A stretch of 64,000 nucleotides of DNA, taken from the NCBI RefSeq assembly GCF_003342675.1, contig NZ_CP031148.1, positions 3,224,001-3,288,000 on the forward strand, written 5' to 3'. Of the stretch, positions 17,657 through 25,056 are shown piece after piece (position 1 is the first letter of the stretch; each line of letters opens with the position of its first letter). This DNA comes from Haloplanus rubicundus. Lineage in GTDB: Archaea; Halobacteriota; Halobacteria; Halobacteriales; Haloferacaceae. Under the pieces are notes generated by a model. The model saw only the letters and a list, made by a program, of their open reading frames with translations, had not been told where the DNA came from and made no database searches. Both the position numbers and the translations under genes were made by a program.

Positions 17657-18765
17657 GAGCGCTCGTTCTCGCCCGACGGCTCCGTGCCGCCGCCCACCAG
17701 CGCCCGCAGGTGGTCGACCGAGAAGAAGGAACTGGGCCGATCCATGTGGACGCCGATTTCGCCGTCGAGTGCCCACAGCCCCAGTCGCTGGATCGGCTCC
17801 GGCAGCGAGTACGCCCGGCGGATCAGCCCTCCGAGCCGAATCTCGCGGCGCAAGTCGTCGCGCCACGCGCGTTCGTAGGCGGCGAGCGTCGACGGGTCGC
17901 GGGGGTCGACGGCGTCGACGGCGTGGTCCGCGGCGGTCATGCCGTAGAGGATGCCGCCGCCGGTGAACGGTTTGGTCTGGGCGGCGGCGTCGCCGACGAG
18001 GAAGACGCGGTCGCTCGTCACCGTCTCCGGCGGGCCGATGGGAATGGCGCCCGAACAGCGGTGGGTCGTCTCGGCGCCGTAGGCGCCGGTCAGGCGCTCG
18101 AACCGCTCGGTCACGTCGGTGCCCGGCGGCGCCGCGAGGCCGTACTCCACGCCCGCGTCACCCCGCGGGATGCGCCACGCGAAAAAGCGCGGCACCGTCA
18201 GGTGGACGTCGACGAAATCGCCGCTGTCGGGCGTCTCGTCGAACGCGAGGACGCCGTGCAGGGTTTCGACCGGCTCCGGCAAGCCGACTTCGCGGCGCAC
18301 CTTCGAGACGGGGCCGTCACAGCCGGCGACGAGGTGCGTCTCGAAGGTTCGCGTCTCGCCGTCGGCGCGGGCGGTCACCGTCACGCCGTCCGCGCGTTCG
18401 TCGACGCCGACGACGGTGTGGCCCTCACGAACGTCGGCGCCCGCGTCCGCGGCCGCCGCGGCGAGCGTCCGGTCGAGCGCCACCCGGTCGATGACGTTCG
18501 ACACCTCGGTCGACTTGTAGAAGGGGTAGGCGTCCGACTCCGGGCCGCCGAGCCGGAAGTTCGCGCCGTACACCCGGTTCTGGAGCAGGTCGGCTTTCGC
18601 GTCGGGCACGTAGTCCCACACGTCGGTGCTGACGTGACCGGAGCAGGCGAGCGGCGTGCCGACCGTCCCCTTCTCCAGGGCGAGCACGTCGTACCCGGCC
18701 TCGGCGGCCCGGCGGGCGAGGCGGGCGCCCGCGGGGCCGACACCGACCACGACGAAGTCGTACAT
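17647..18765 (-). CDS. Geranylgeranyl reductase family flavoprotein
   Basis: A 372-residue FAD-dependent oxidoreductase. It has an N-terminal dinucleotide-binding fold (VVVGVGPAGARLARRAAEAG, about 6-25), LACSGHVST, DGPVSKVRREVGL, and the second FAD motif RVFLVGDAAAQTKPFTGGGI (about 263-282). The family reduces double bonds of isoprenoid chains, for example archaeal membrane lipids or quinones. The exact substrate here is inferred only from the family. The C terminus overlaps the 3' end of the YgfZ-like gene by 10 bp. Confidence 0.87.
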   Translation of the reverse strand: MYDFVVVGVGPAGARLARRAAEAGYDVLALEKGTVGTPLACSGHVSTDVWDYVPDAKADLLQNRVYGANFRLGGPESDAYPFYKSTEVSNVIDRVALDRTLAAAAADAGADVREGHTVVGVDERADGVTVTARADGETRTFETHLVAGCDGPVSKVRREVGLPEPVETLHGVLAFDETPDSGDFVDVHLTVPRFFAWRIPRGDAGVEYGLAAPPGTDVTERFERLTGAYGAETTHRCSGAIPIGPPETVTSDRVFLVGDAAAQTKPFTGGGILYGMTAADHAVDAVDPRDPSTLAAYERAWRDDLRREIRLGGLIRRAYSLPEPIQRLGLWALDGEIGVHMDRPSSFFSVDHLRALVGGGTEPSGENERSQS

Positions 18766-18882
18766 GCCTCACGTTGGGGTGTGACGAGACAAATAGGCGG
18801 TGGTCTCACGAGCGAGCCGTGCGAGCGAGTGAGACGACGTGGACGAACGAAGTGAGTCCACGGAAGTCCCGTGAGCGAGCGT

Positions 18883-18967
18883 AGCGAGCGAACGGGAGAA
18901 CGGAAGCGCGCAGCGAGCGAACGGGAGAACGGAAGCGCAGCGAGCGAACGGGAGAACAGAAGCGCGC
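18883..18967. repeat. Three tandem copies of a 27-29-bp repeat
   Basis: Units start at 18883, 18912 and 18939, each AGCGAGCGAACGGGAGAAC-GAAGCGC, followed by a partial fourth ending in AGCGAGCGAGTGAGACG. A similar GCGAGCGAGTGAGACG occurs near 18820, so the array is flanked by a direct repeat. It fills most of the 264-bp gap before the PrsW gene and has no coding signal. The last part (about 18998-19005, ACTTAACC) may be the PrsW promoter. Confidence 0.85.
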
Positions 18968-19029
18968 AGCGAGCGAGTGAGACGTCCCCGAAGCCAAGAA
19001 CTTAACCGCTGGACGCCGAGGCGTGTGGC

Positions 19030-20043
19030 ATGTCGCGCAGACGGGACCCGGTGGAAGAACGCGCCGACGACTCCCTCGATCTCTACGACGTCGCCACGTG
19101 GGAGCGGCGCGGCCCACTCGACACCGTCGCCGCGGGCATCTATCGACTGCTCGTCGCCTCGACCCGGCTGTTCGTCGTCGGCGTCGCCCTCCTCATTCTC
19201 GTCGGGATCGGTGGCCTGAGCGCGCTGACGGACCCACAGATCGGTGCGTTGACGCTGCTCTCCGCGCTCCCCGCGCTCGCGCTCGCCGTCTACGTCCGCC
19301 GGACCGACGTAACCAGCGGCGAACCCCTCTCCGTGCTCGTCGCTACCTTCCTTCTCGGTGTCCTCACCGCCAACTTCGCGGCGGTGTTCAACTCCGTCAC
19401 CCGCCCCGCCTTCTCCGGGCTGGGCTTTCTCGGCAACGCGCTCTTTTTCTTCCTGATCGTCGGCCCCATCGAGGAGACGGTGAAGCTGCTGGCGGTCCGC
19501 CTGTACGCCTACGGCACCGACCACTTCGAGGCCGTCGTCGACGGCGCGGTGTACGGCGCCGTCGCCGGTCTCGGGTTCGCCACCATCGAGAACGCCCTCT
19601 ACATCACGCAGAACCTCGACGCGCCGATGGCGACCGGGATCGGTCTCGGCCTCATCGGCGCCGGCGGGAACATCACCGCCATCCGTGCCCTCGCCGGCCC
19701 GGGCCACGTCATCTACTCCGCCTTCGCCGGCTACTACCTCGGTCTCGCGAAGTTCAACCGCGAGAACCGCGGCCCGATAATCGTCAAGGGCCTGCTGATC
19801 GCCGCGCTCATCCACGCCCTCTACAACACCACCGTCGGCATCGGGTCGGGGCTCGTCGCCTTCGCCACCGGCCTCCCACAGCTCCCCTCCTTCCTCGTCT
19901 ACGTCCTGATCTACGACGGCGTGTTCGGTCTCATCCTCTTCCGGAAGATCAGGCGCTACAGCCGGACGTACAGCGAGGTCCACGAGAACGAGGAGATTGA
20001 GGAGTCGGCCATCGAGACCGAGATCACCGAGTTCGAATCCTGA
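19030..20043 (+). CDS. PrsW-family intramembrane metalloprotease
   Basis: A 337-residue membrane protein with about seven to eight helices between residues 35 and 315. The protease motifs are GPIEETVKLLAVR (E148-E149 and K152), GFATIENALY (E187), GPGHVIYSAFAGYYLG (H226) and IHALYNT (H262), matching the CPBP/PrsW glutamate-histidine site. In Bacillus PrsW cleaves an anti-sigma factor; archaeal targets are unknown. N- and C-terminal tails are charged and cytoplasmic, the latter strongly acidic. It is a single gene behind the tandem-repeat region. Confidence 0.88.
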   Translation: MSRRRDPVEERADDSLDLYDVATWERRGPLDTVAAGIYRLLVASTRLFVVGVALLILVGIGGLSALTDPQIGALTLLSALPALALAVYVRRTDVTSGEPLSVLVATFLLGVLTANFAAVFNSVTRPAFSGLGFLGNALFFFLIVGPIEETVKLLAVRLYAYGTDHFEAVVDGAVYGAVAGLGFATIENALYITQNLDAPMATGIGLGLIGAGGNITAIRALAGPGHVIYSAFAGYYLGLAKFNRENRGPIIVKGLLIAALIHALYNTTVGIGSGLVAFATGLPQLPSFLVYVLIYDGVFGLILFRKIRRYSRTYSEVHENEEIEESAIETEITEFES

Positions 20044-20044
20044 C

Positions 20045-20401
20045 TCACCATCGCCATATCTCCCGTCCGACGCCCGCCACGCCACCGATGACGAGGTTGT
20101 ACGTCGGGTACGACCCGACTGGCGTCCCCCGAACGACGAGGACGAGGTAGAGCGGCAGGCTCGCGACCACCGCCAGGCCGGGATACCACGCGATCCGGAC
20201 GACTTGTCGCCGCGTCTCGACGCGCCCGTCCACGACTGCGGCGACGCCACAGCCCAGCAGGGTCGCCAGCAGGACGGTCGGCGCGTAGCCGTACAGCCCC
20301 GGATCGACGCCCGATCCGGGCCAGTAATGCCAGAGAAAAGGACCGTACGTGACGGCGGCGAGGAGGGCGAGAACCGCGAGCGCGAGCTGTCGCCGTCGCA
20401 T
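20045..20401 (-). CDS. Hypothetical small membrane protein
   Basis: A 118-residue protein with three likely membrane helices (about 5-22, 38-58 and 70-92) and a short C terminus (GVAGVGREIWRW). I recognise no family. It lies 9 bp downstream of riboflavin synthase on the same strand and is probably co-transcribed with it. It converges with the PrsW gene with 1 bp between the stops. Confidence 0.7.
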   Translation of the reverse strand: MRRRQLALAVLALLAAVTYGPFLWHYWPGSGVDPGLYGYAPTVLLATLLGCGVAAVVDGRVETRRQVVRIAWYPGLAVVASLPLYLVLVVRGTPVGSYPTYNLVIGGVAGVGREIWRW

Positions 20402-20410
20402 CCGCCCGGG

Positions 20411-21001
20411 CTACTCGTCGCCCACCAGCCGCTCCACGTACTTCGCCACCACGTCAACCTCGACGTGGACCGGATCGCCCGGCGCCTTCGCCGAGAGCGT
20501 CGTCAGGTCGTAGGTAGTCGGGATGACGGCGACCGAGACGGTGCCGGCTTCGTCGTCGAGTTCGGCGACGGTGAGGCTGATGCCGTCGAGCGCGATGGAG
20601 CCTTTCGAGACGACGTAGCGCCGCAACTCGGCGGGAAGCGAGAAGGTGAACCACCAGTCGTCGCCGACGCGGTCGACGGTCTCGACGGCCGCGACGCCGT
20701 CGACGTGCCCCTGGACGACGTGGCCGTCGAAGCGGCCGTCCGCGGGCATGGCGCGTTCGAGGTTGAGTCGGTCGCCCGTCTCCACCTCGCCGAGATACGT
20801 CTTCGCGACCGTCTCCTCGGCCAGAAACACCGAGAACCAGTCGTCACCGTACTCCTCGACGGTGAGACAGACGCCGCCGACGCTGATCGACTGCCCGCCC
20901 TCGACCGCGTCGAACCCGTGGTGGATGCGGAGGCGGCGGCCCTCCTCGGTCACGTCGACGTCGACCACCTCGCCCGTCTCCTCGACGATACCCGTAAACA
21001 T
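20411..21001 (-). CDS. ribE: Riboflavin synthase (alpha chain type)
   Basis: A 196-residue protein built of two lumazine-binding halves. It joins two 6,7-dimethyl-8-ribityllumazine molecules to give riboflavin. MFTGIVEETGEV is the family start and fixes the ATG at 21001. The first half has SISVGGVCLTVEEY and the second SIALDGISLTVAEL, the paired substrate loops; HVVQGHVDGVA links them. This is the bacterial-type trimeric enzyme rather than the RibC type of methanogens, as expected for haloarchaea. It is divergent from the DUF502 gene (81-bp gap). Confidence 0.95.
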   Translation of the reverse strand: MFTGIVEETGEVVDVDVTEEGRRLRIHHGFDAVEGGQSISVGGVCLTVEEYGDDWFSVFLAEETVAKTYLGEVETGDRLNLERAMPADGRFDGHVVQGHVDGVAAVETVDRVGDDWWFTFSLPAELRRYVVSKGSIALDGISLTVAELDDEAGTVSVAVIPTTYDLTTLSAKAPGDPVHVEVDVVAKYVERLVGDE

Positions 21002-21082
21002 ACCCGCCCGTTCGCCGGCGCCGGAGTAAGGGGTTGCGATCCGCCGGCTCACACTTATGTCCCTGCTCGACCCCCATCCGGT

Positions 21083-21724
21083 ATGAGTTTCAGCGGTCGG
21101 CTCCGGGCGAGTTTCGCCACCGGCCTCCTGCTGGTGACACCGCTCGCGGTGACGCTGTTCGTCCTCCAGTTCGTCTTCGTCCGCACGGCCGGGCTGTTGA
21201 ACCCCGTCGTGCAGGCGACGCGACTGACGAACTACACCGGGAACGTCGAGGTGGTCGCCCAGTTGCTCGCGGCCGTCTGCATCGCCGCGGGCATCACCCT
21301 CCTCGGCTACCTCGCCTCGTGGAGCGTCGGCAAGCGACTCTTCGGCGGCGTCGAGCGGGCGATTCGGCTCGTCCCGCTCGTCCGCACGGTTTACTTCGGT
21401 GTCCGCCAGGTGAGCGAGTCGCTGGTCCAGCGCTCCGCCGGCTACGAAACCGTCGTCCTCGTCGAGTTTCCGCGGAAGGGCGTCTACGCCATCGGGTTCG
21501 TCACGAACGACGGCCCGGCGGCCGCCAGCGAGGCGACGGACGAGGAACTCTACAACGTCTTCCTCCCCCACAGCCCGAATCCGACGGCCGGCAAACTGGT
21601 GTTCGTCCCCACCAGCGACGTCTACGAGGTCGACATGTCGGTCCGCCGGGCGCTCAGCCTCCTCGTCACCACCGGATTGAGCGTCGACGACGTGGACGAG
21701 TTGCCGCCGGGCGTCGCGGAGTGA
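21083..21724 (+). CDS. DUF502 family membrane protein
   Basis: A 213-residue protein with two N-terminal membrane helices (about 10-35 and 58-78) and a conserved soluble part: IRLVPLVRTVYFGVRQVSESL, VVLVEFPRKGVYAIGFVT, HSPNPTAGKLVFVPTSDVYEVDMS. These blocks match DUF502, a family of unknown function found in bacteria, plants and haloarchaea. It is a single gene. Confidence 0.88.
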   Translation: MSFSGRLRASFATGLLLVTPLAVTLFVLQFVFVRTAGLLNPVVQATRLTNYTGNVEVVAQLLAAVCIAAGITLLGYLASWSVGKRLFGGVERAIRLVPLVRTVYFGVRQVSESLVQRSAGYETVVLVEFPRKGVYAIGFVTNDGPAAASEATDEELYNVFLPHSPNPTAGKLVFVPTSDVYEVDMSVRRALSLLVTTGLSVDDVDELPPGVAE

Positions 21725-21759
21725 CGGCGACCGCCGCAGTATTTGTCGTGATGTTCATG

Positions 21760-21767
21760 TTTATACG
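21760..21767 (+). promoter_or_regulatory. TATA box for the 51-aa zinc protein
   Basis: TTTATACG is centred about 29 nt before the ATG at 21793, the spacing of a leaderless archaeal promoter. It supports the small gene being real. Confidence 0.6.
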
Positions 21768-21792
21768 TTAAGGAATGCACAGTGTGTACAGG

Positions 21793-21948
21793 ATGGGACT
21801 GCTCGAGCTACTGCTCGCGGGCGGTGACGGCCGCCGGGAGCGGATCGACACGTACTACGAATGCCGGCGGCACGGGCGCTCCCTCAGCGCCGACGCCGAC
21901 GAATGCCCGGAGTGTGGGAGCGGCGTCGCCGCCTACACGCTTCGGTAG
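21793..21948 (+). CDS. Small zinc-finger-like protein (51 aa)
   Basis: A 51-residue protein, MGLLELLLAGGDGRRERIDT, then YYECRRHGRSL and ECPECGSGVAAYTLR. C-x2-RH in the first half and C-P-E-C in the second form a plausible four-ligand zinc site. A TATA box at leaderless distance supports expression. I recognise the general haloarchaeal micro-protein style but no named family. It is followed 41 bp later by another small gene. Confidence 0.7.
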   Translation: MGLLELLLAGGDGRRERIDTYYECRRHGRSLSADADECPECGSGVAAYTLR

Positions 21949-21989
21949 GAACGACGGAGTTTTCGACCCCGGCCCGCTACCGTTCGTCG

Positions 21990-22238
21990 ATGCGACTCGG
22001 CATTCTGGAGACCGTCGGCCTCGCGGCGTCGCTCATCTTCGCCATCCCGGTCGGCCTCTACGGCCTCGAGACGTTTCTCTCCGGAAACCGGGCGCTCGGC
22101 GCCGGCCTCGTGATCGTCGCTGTCCTGATGGTCGTGCTCCCCCGCCGGCTCACGACGCCCGCCGACCTCCCCGGGGCGGTGCTCGAACGGGTCGTCGGGA
22201 CGGCCGTGAAAGAGCCGGACGACGACGACGATCAGTAA
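21990..22238 (+). CDS. Small two-helix membrane protein
   Basis: An 82-residue protein with two predicted membrane helices (about 6-30 and 36-52) and a charged C terminus ending in a run of Asp. The ATG at 21990 (MRLGILETVGLAASLIFAIP) starts right before the first helix; in-frame codons further upstream overlap the zinc-protein gene. It resembles small haloarchaeal membrane proteins of unknown function. It converges with the M24-like gene with a 7-bp overlap. Confidence 0.75.
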   Translation: MRLGILETVGLAASLIFAIPVGLYGLETFLSGNRALGAGLVIVAVLMVVLPRRLTTPADLPGAVLERVVGTAVKEPDDDDDQ

Positions 22239-22867
22239 TCTGCCGGCGACAGCGACGTGGGCAGGTCGCTCAGCGCTCGACAGCCCGAGTCGGTGATCGT
22301 GTACCAGCCGCCGATTCGAACGAGTCCCCGACCGATCTCGGGGTCCGGGTCGCGTGCCGCCGGGTCGAGGGCGAAGCGCGTCCCCGCGTCGAGCGGCGCG
22401 TCGCTCCCGCCGTCTATCGGCGTGTCGAGCCCGTGGACGACCGCCCCCTCGCCCGCCGCGAGGCCGTACGCGCCCAGTTCGGCGATCGCCTCGTCGACGA
22501 GTCGGCGGGCGGGAACGTCCGGTTCGGCGACGCGGCGGACGGCGTCGTGGGCCATCCCGACGGCGACGGCGGCACGGCGCGTCCACCCGCCCGTCCCGTC
22601 GACGACGAACGTCCGCGCGAGGGGGGCGGCGCCCTCCGGATGGACCGCGACGACGACGGGGTCGTCCGGGCGAAGGCCGTCCCGCGTCTCGACGGTCACC
22701 GCCGCCTCGGCGGCGTCGCTCGCGACGCGTTCGAGTTCCGCCGGGGTGAGCGGGTCGCCGTCGCGGTGCAGTCGTCCGTCGACGACCGTCGTCGCCGTCA
22801 GGTGGGCGGCGGCGGCGACGAAGCCCGTCTCCGCCGCCGAGAGCGCCGCCTCGACCCGGCCGCTCAC
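22232..22867 (-). CDS. M24/pita-bread-like protein, probably degenerate
   Basis: A 211-residue protein translated from a GTG that overlaps the helicase stop codon (GTGA), so translation is coupled. The C-terminal order resembles the creatinase/methionine-aminopeptidase fold: VGMAHDAVRRVAEPDVPARRLVDEAIAELG, LDAGTRFALDPAARD, GLVRIGGWYTITDSGCRALS. The usual metal ligands (Asp-Asp, His, Glu, Glu) are not apparent. It may be an inactive, binding-only member. The assignment is by pattern and uncertain; the helicase linkage suggests a nucleic-acid-related role. Confidence 0.6.
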   Translation of the reverse strand: MSGRVEAALSAAETGFVAAAAHLTATTVVDGRLHRDGDPLTPAELERVASDAAEAAVTVETRDGLRPDDPVVVAVHPEGAAPLARTFVVDGTGGWTRRAAVAVGMAHDAVRRVAEPDVPARRLVDEAIAELGAYGLAAGEGAVVHGLDTPIDGGSDAPLDAGTRFALDPAARDPDPEIGRGLVRIGGWYTITDSGCRALSDLPTSLSPADY

Positions 22868-24708
22868 GGCTCGGGTTCGGGTGCCTCGGTCTCCTGTGCC
22901 GCCTCCAGCATCTCCTCGACGTCCTCGTCGCGGAGTTCGTTGTGCAGGACGACGCTGACGGGGAGGGTCGGGGCGCCGCCGATGAGGTTCTCCAGAAGGA
23001 CGAGGCGTTCGCGCGCACGGCTCATGCCGACGTAGAAGACGCGGCGTTCGTTGTCGGTGAGGAGGGGGACCGGGCTGGTGTGGGCGGTGAACTCCTCGAC
23101 GCCCGGCACGTCGGTCGGGTCGTCGACGCTCGCGGCCATCTGCTCGACCACCTTCTCGGTCAGGTCGGTACAGACGAAGACGTGGTCGGCCTCGCGGCCC
23201 TTCGCGGAGTGGATGGTGCCGACGCGGACGCGACTCGGGTCCATGCCGCCGTAGTCGCCGTCGAAGTAGGCGTCGACGGAGTTGCGCTGGAAGCTCGTCA
23301 CCTTCCGGAGCATGTCGCCGGCGGCGGCCGAATCGGGCATGAAGGGGACGTGGTCGGTCACCACGTCGGGCGACACCTCGATCTGGGCGATGTCCTCCAC
23401 GTCCGCCTCCTCCTCCCGGTCGTCGAGGGTGTCGTAGAAGTCGTCGCGGTCGTTCGTCCCGAACGCCGAATCCTGCAGCATGTCGGCGAGGCGCCGCGCC
23501 TCCAGCCCCGTGATGGGGTCGCCGGCGTCCAGTTTCTCGACGGCGCGGACGTAGTCGGTGAGGCGGTCGGTCCACATCCGCTGGTCGGTCATGACGGAGA
23601 ACGGAATCCCCTTCGGGAGGAAGTCGTCGATGAACTGGAACATCTGGTAGCGCGCCCGGAAGAGGATCATCAACGTTTCCTCCGTACTGTCGACGGTGTG
23701 TTGGACGTTCCGCACCACCTCGAACATCGACGGACTCTGAATCCCCTCGACGACGCCGCCCTCCTTGCGCGGGTTGAGGTCTTTCTCCTGGCGCTTGTCG
23801 ATGTGGCGAATCTCCCGGTTGACGACGTTCAGGATGCGCGAGGGCAGGCGGTAGGAGTTGGGAAGCACCACGTCCTCGTGGACCTCCGCGTCGAGCAGGA
23901 TGTTCGGATCGGCGCCCTGCCACGCGTAGACGACCTGGTCGTCGTCGCCGGCGATCAGGACCCCCTCCATGTGGGGTTTCCACTCATCGTACACCTCGTA
24001 CTGGAGGGTGGTGATGTCCTGGAACTCGTCGATGACGAGGTAGTCGACGTGGGGGACGAGCGACCGCTGGGCCACCCGTTCGAGCATGTCGGCGAAGCCG
24101 ACGAGGCCGTGTTCGCCCTTGTACGACCGCCACGCGCGGATGACCTCGGGCACGTCGATCCGGTCGTCGTCGGTCGGCCACGTCGGCGTGTACTTGTTGC
24201 CCTCCTGGGCGTTGGGGTCGATGTCGGGCGGGAGGCGGACCGACTCCACGTCCCACTGGAAGGGCACGTCGTACCAGTCGGCCACGTCGCGCTGGGTGCG
24301 CTGGAGCCACTGGCTGGTGGCGATGATCTTGTTGCCGAGCGTCGTCGATCTGGCCGTTCGCCGACCGGCGCCGCCGTACTCGTCCTCGTACTCGACGCCG
24401 TACTCCTCACAGAACTCCTCCTTGTCGGACTCGCCGACCACGTCGCCACGCGAGAGGTCGAGCAGTTCGTACGCCTTCGCGTGCATCGTACAGACGTTCC
24501 CCTGCAACGCCCGTGGGGAGGTGTCGAGGCGTTCAGCGAGGCGTTCTCGAACTTCGGCGGCCGCGGCACGCGTGTAGGAGACGACGAGCACGTCGCGGAT
24601 GCTCACGTCGTCGTCTTCCAGCAACTCGTCGACGCGGTCGAGGAGGGCCGTCGTCTTCCCGCTCCCGGGACCACCGAAGAGACGGGTGACGGTAACGTCG
24701 TCGCTCAT
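22864..24708 (-). CDS. UvrD/REP-type ATP-dependent DNA helicase
   Basis: A 614-residue superfamily 1A helicase. Walker A is GGPGSGKTTALL (12-23), preceded by a Q-motif-free start. Motif Ia is VVSYTRAAAAEVRERL and motif II is DEFQDITTLQ. Motif III is AGDDDQVVYAWQGA, motif V is GTIHSAKGREADHVFV, and motif VI is YVGMSRARERLVLL. The ATG at 24708 starts 11 residues before the P-loop; upstream in-frame codons (to 24840) are rejected as they do not fit the family. Related helicases act in repair or replication restart. It is followed in operon by the M24-like gene. Confidence 0.94.
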   Translation of the reverse strand: MSDDVTVTRLFGGPGSGKTTALLDRVDELLEDDDVSIRDVLVVSYTRAAAAEVRERLAERLDTSPRALQGNVCTMHAKAYELLDLSRGDVVGESDKEEFCEEYGVEYEDEYGGAGRRTARSTTLGNKIIATSQWLQRTQRDVADWYDVPFQWDVESVRLPPDIDPNAQEGNKYTPTWPTDDDRIDVPEVIRAWRSYKGEHGLVGFADMLERVAQRSLVPHVDYLVIDEFQDITTLQYEVYDEWKPHMEGVLIAGDDDQVVYAWQGADPNILLDAEVHEDVVLPNSYRLPSRILNVVNREIRHIDKRQEKDLNPRKEGGVVEGIQSPSMFEVVRNVQHTVDSTEETLMILFRARYQMFQFIDDFLPKGIPFSVMTDQRMWTDRLTDYVRAVEKLDAGDPITGLEARRLADMLQDSAFGTNDRDDFYDTLDDREEEADVEDIAQIEVSPDVVTDHVPFMPDSAAAGDMLRKVTSFQRNSVDAYFDGDYGGMDPSRVRVGTIHSAKGREADHVFVCTDLTEKVVEQMAASVDDPTDVPGVEEFTAHTSPVPLLTDNERRVFYVGMSRARERLVLLENLIGGAPTLPVSVVLHNELRDEDVEEMLEAAQETEAPEPEP

Positions 24709-24775
24709 TGTCCACGTACATGCCCCGAGGCGGTATAAACGGCGTGGCTTGGGGGGACGCGTGGTGTCGACCCGG

Positions 24776-24964
24776 CTACGTCGCCGGGTCCCAGCCACAG
24801 ACCGAACAGTCGGTCGCGGCCTCGTCGTGCAGCGCCCCACAGTCCGGGCACTGCAGCTTGTTATAGGATCGTTCCCAGCGTACCGGTGTGGTCTCGTGGC
24901 CGTTGTCCGCGAGGAACTGGTCGAACAGTTCGTCGTCGTGTTGTTCGCTGGGTCCGGCTGCCAT
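24776..24964 (-). CDS. HVO_0416-type small zinc finger protein
   Basis: A 62-residue protein with LFDQFLADNGHETTPV, then YNKLQCPDCGALHDEAATDCSVCGW. Two Cys pairs (CPDC, CSVC) form a zinc ribbon. This pattern matches the haloarchaeal HVO_0416 family of small zinc finger proteins (from memory). The helicase next to it is in the same arrangement I recall from Haloferax. Start ATG at 24964; a longer start nine codons upstream is possible. Confidence 0.82.
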   Translation of the reverse strand: MAAGPSEQHDDELFDQFLADNGHETTPVRWERSYNKLQCPDCGALHDEAATDCSVCGWDPAT

Positions 24965-24979
24965 ACACACCATGGTACG

Positions 24980-25009
24980 CCATACCAACACTTAGTCGTA
25001 CTGGTATGG
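24980..25009. promoter_or_regulatory. Inverted repeat in the zinc-finger gene promoter
   Basis: CCATACCA (24980-24987) and TGGTATGG (25002-25009) are perfectly complementary around 14 nt. They lie 16-45 bp upstream of the 24964 start, over the expected TATA/initiation region. They could be an operator, possibly autoregulatory. No protein is known. Confidence 0.4.
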
Positions 25010-25056
25010 GTAACGTTGGCACGACACCGTCGGTGCCGCCGGAAATCGACCGACGG

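Noticed and set aside
18883..18967. Tandem repeats considered as a CRISPR array
   Set aside because: Units are contiguous without spacers and the unit is low-complexity GAGCGAG; no cas genes are present.
21002..21571. N-terminal extension of the riboflavin synthase frame
   Set aside because: The family start MFTGIV fixes the ATG at 21001; the extension is antisense to the DUF502 gene.
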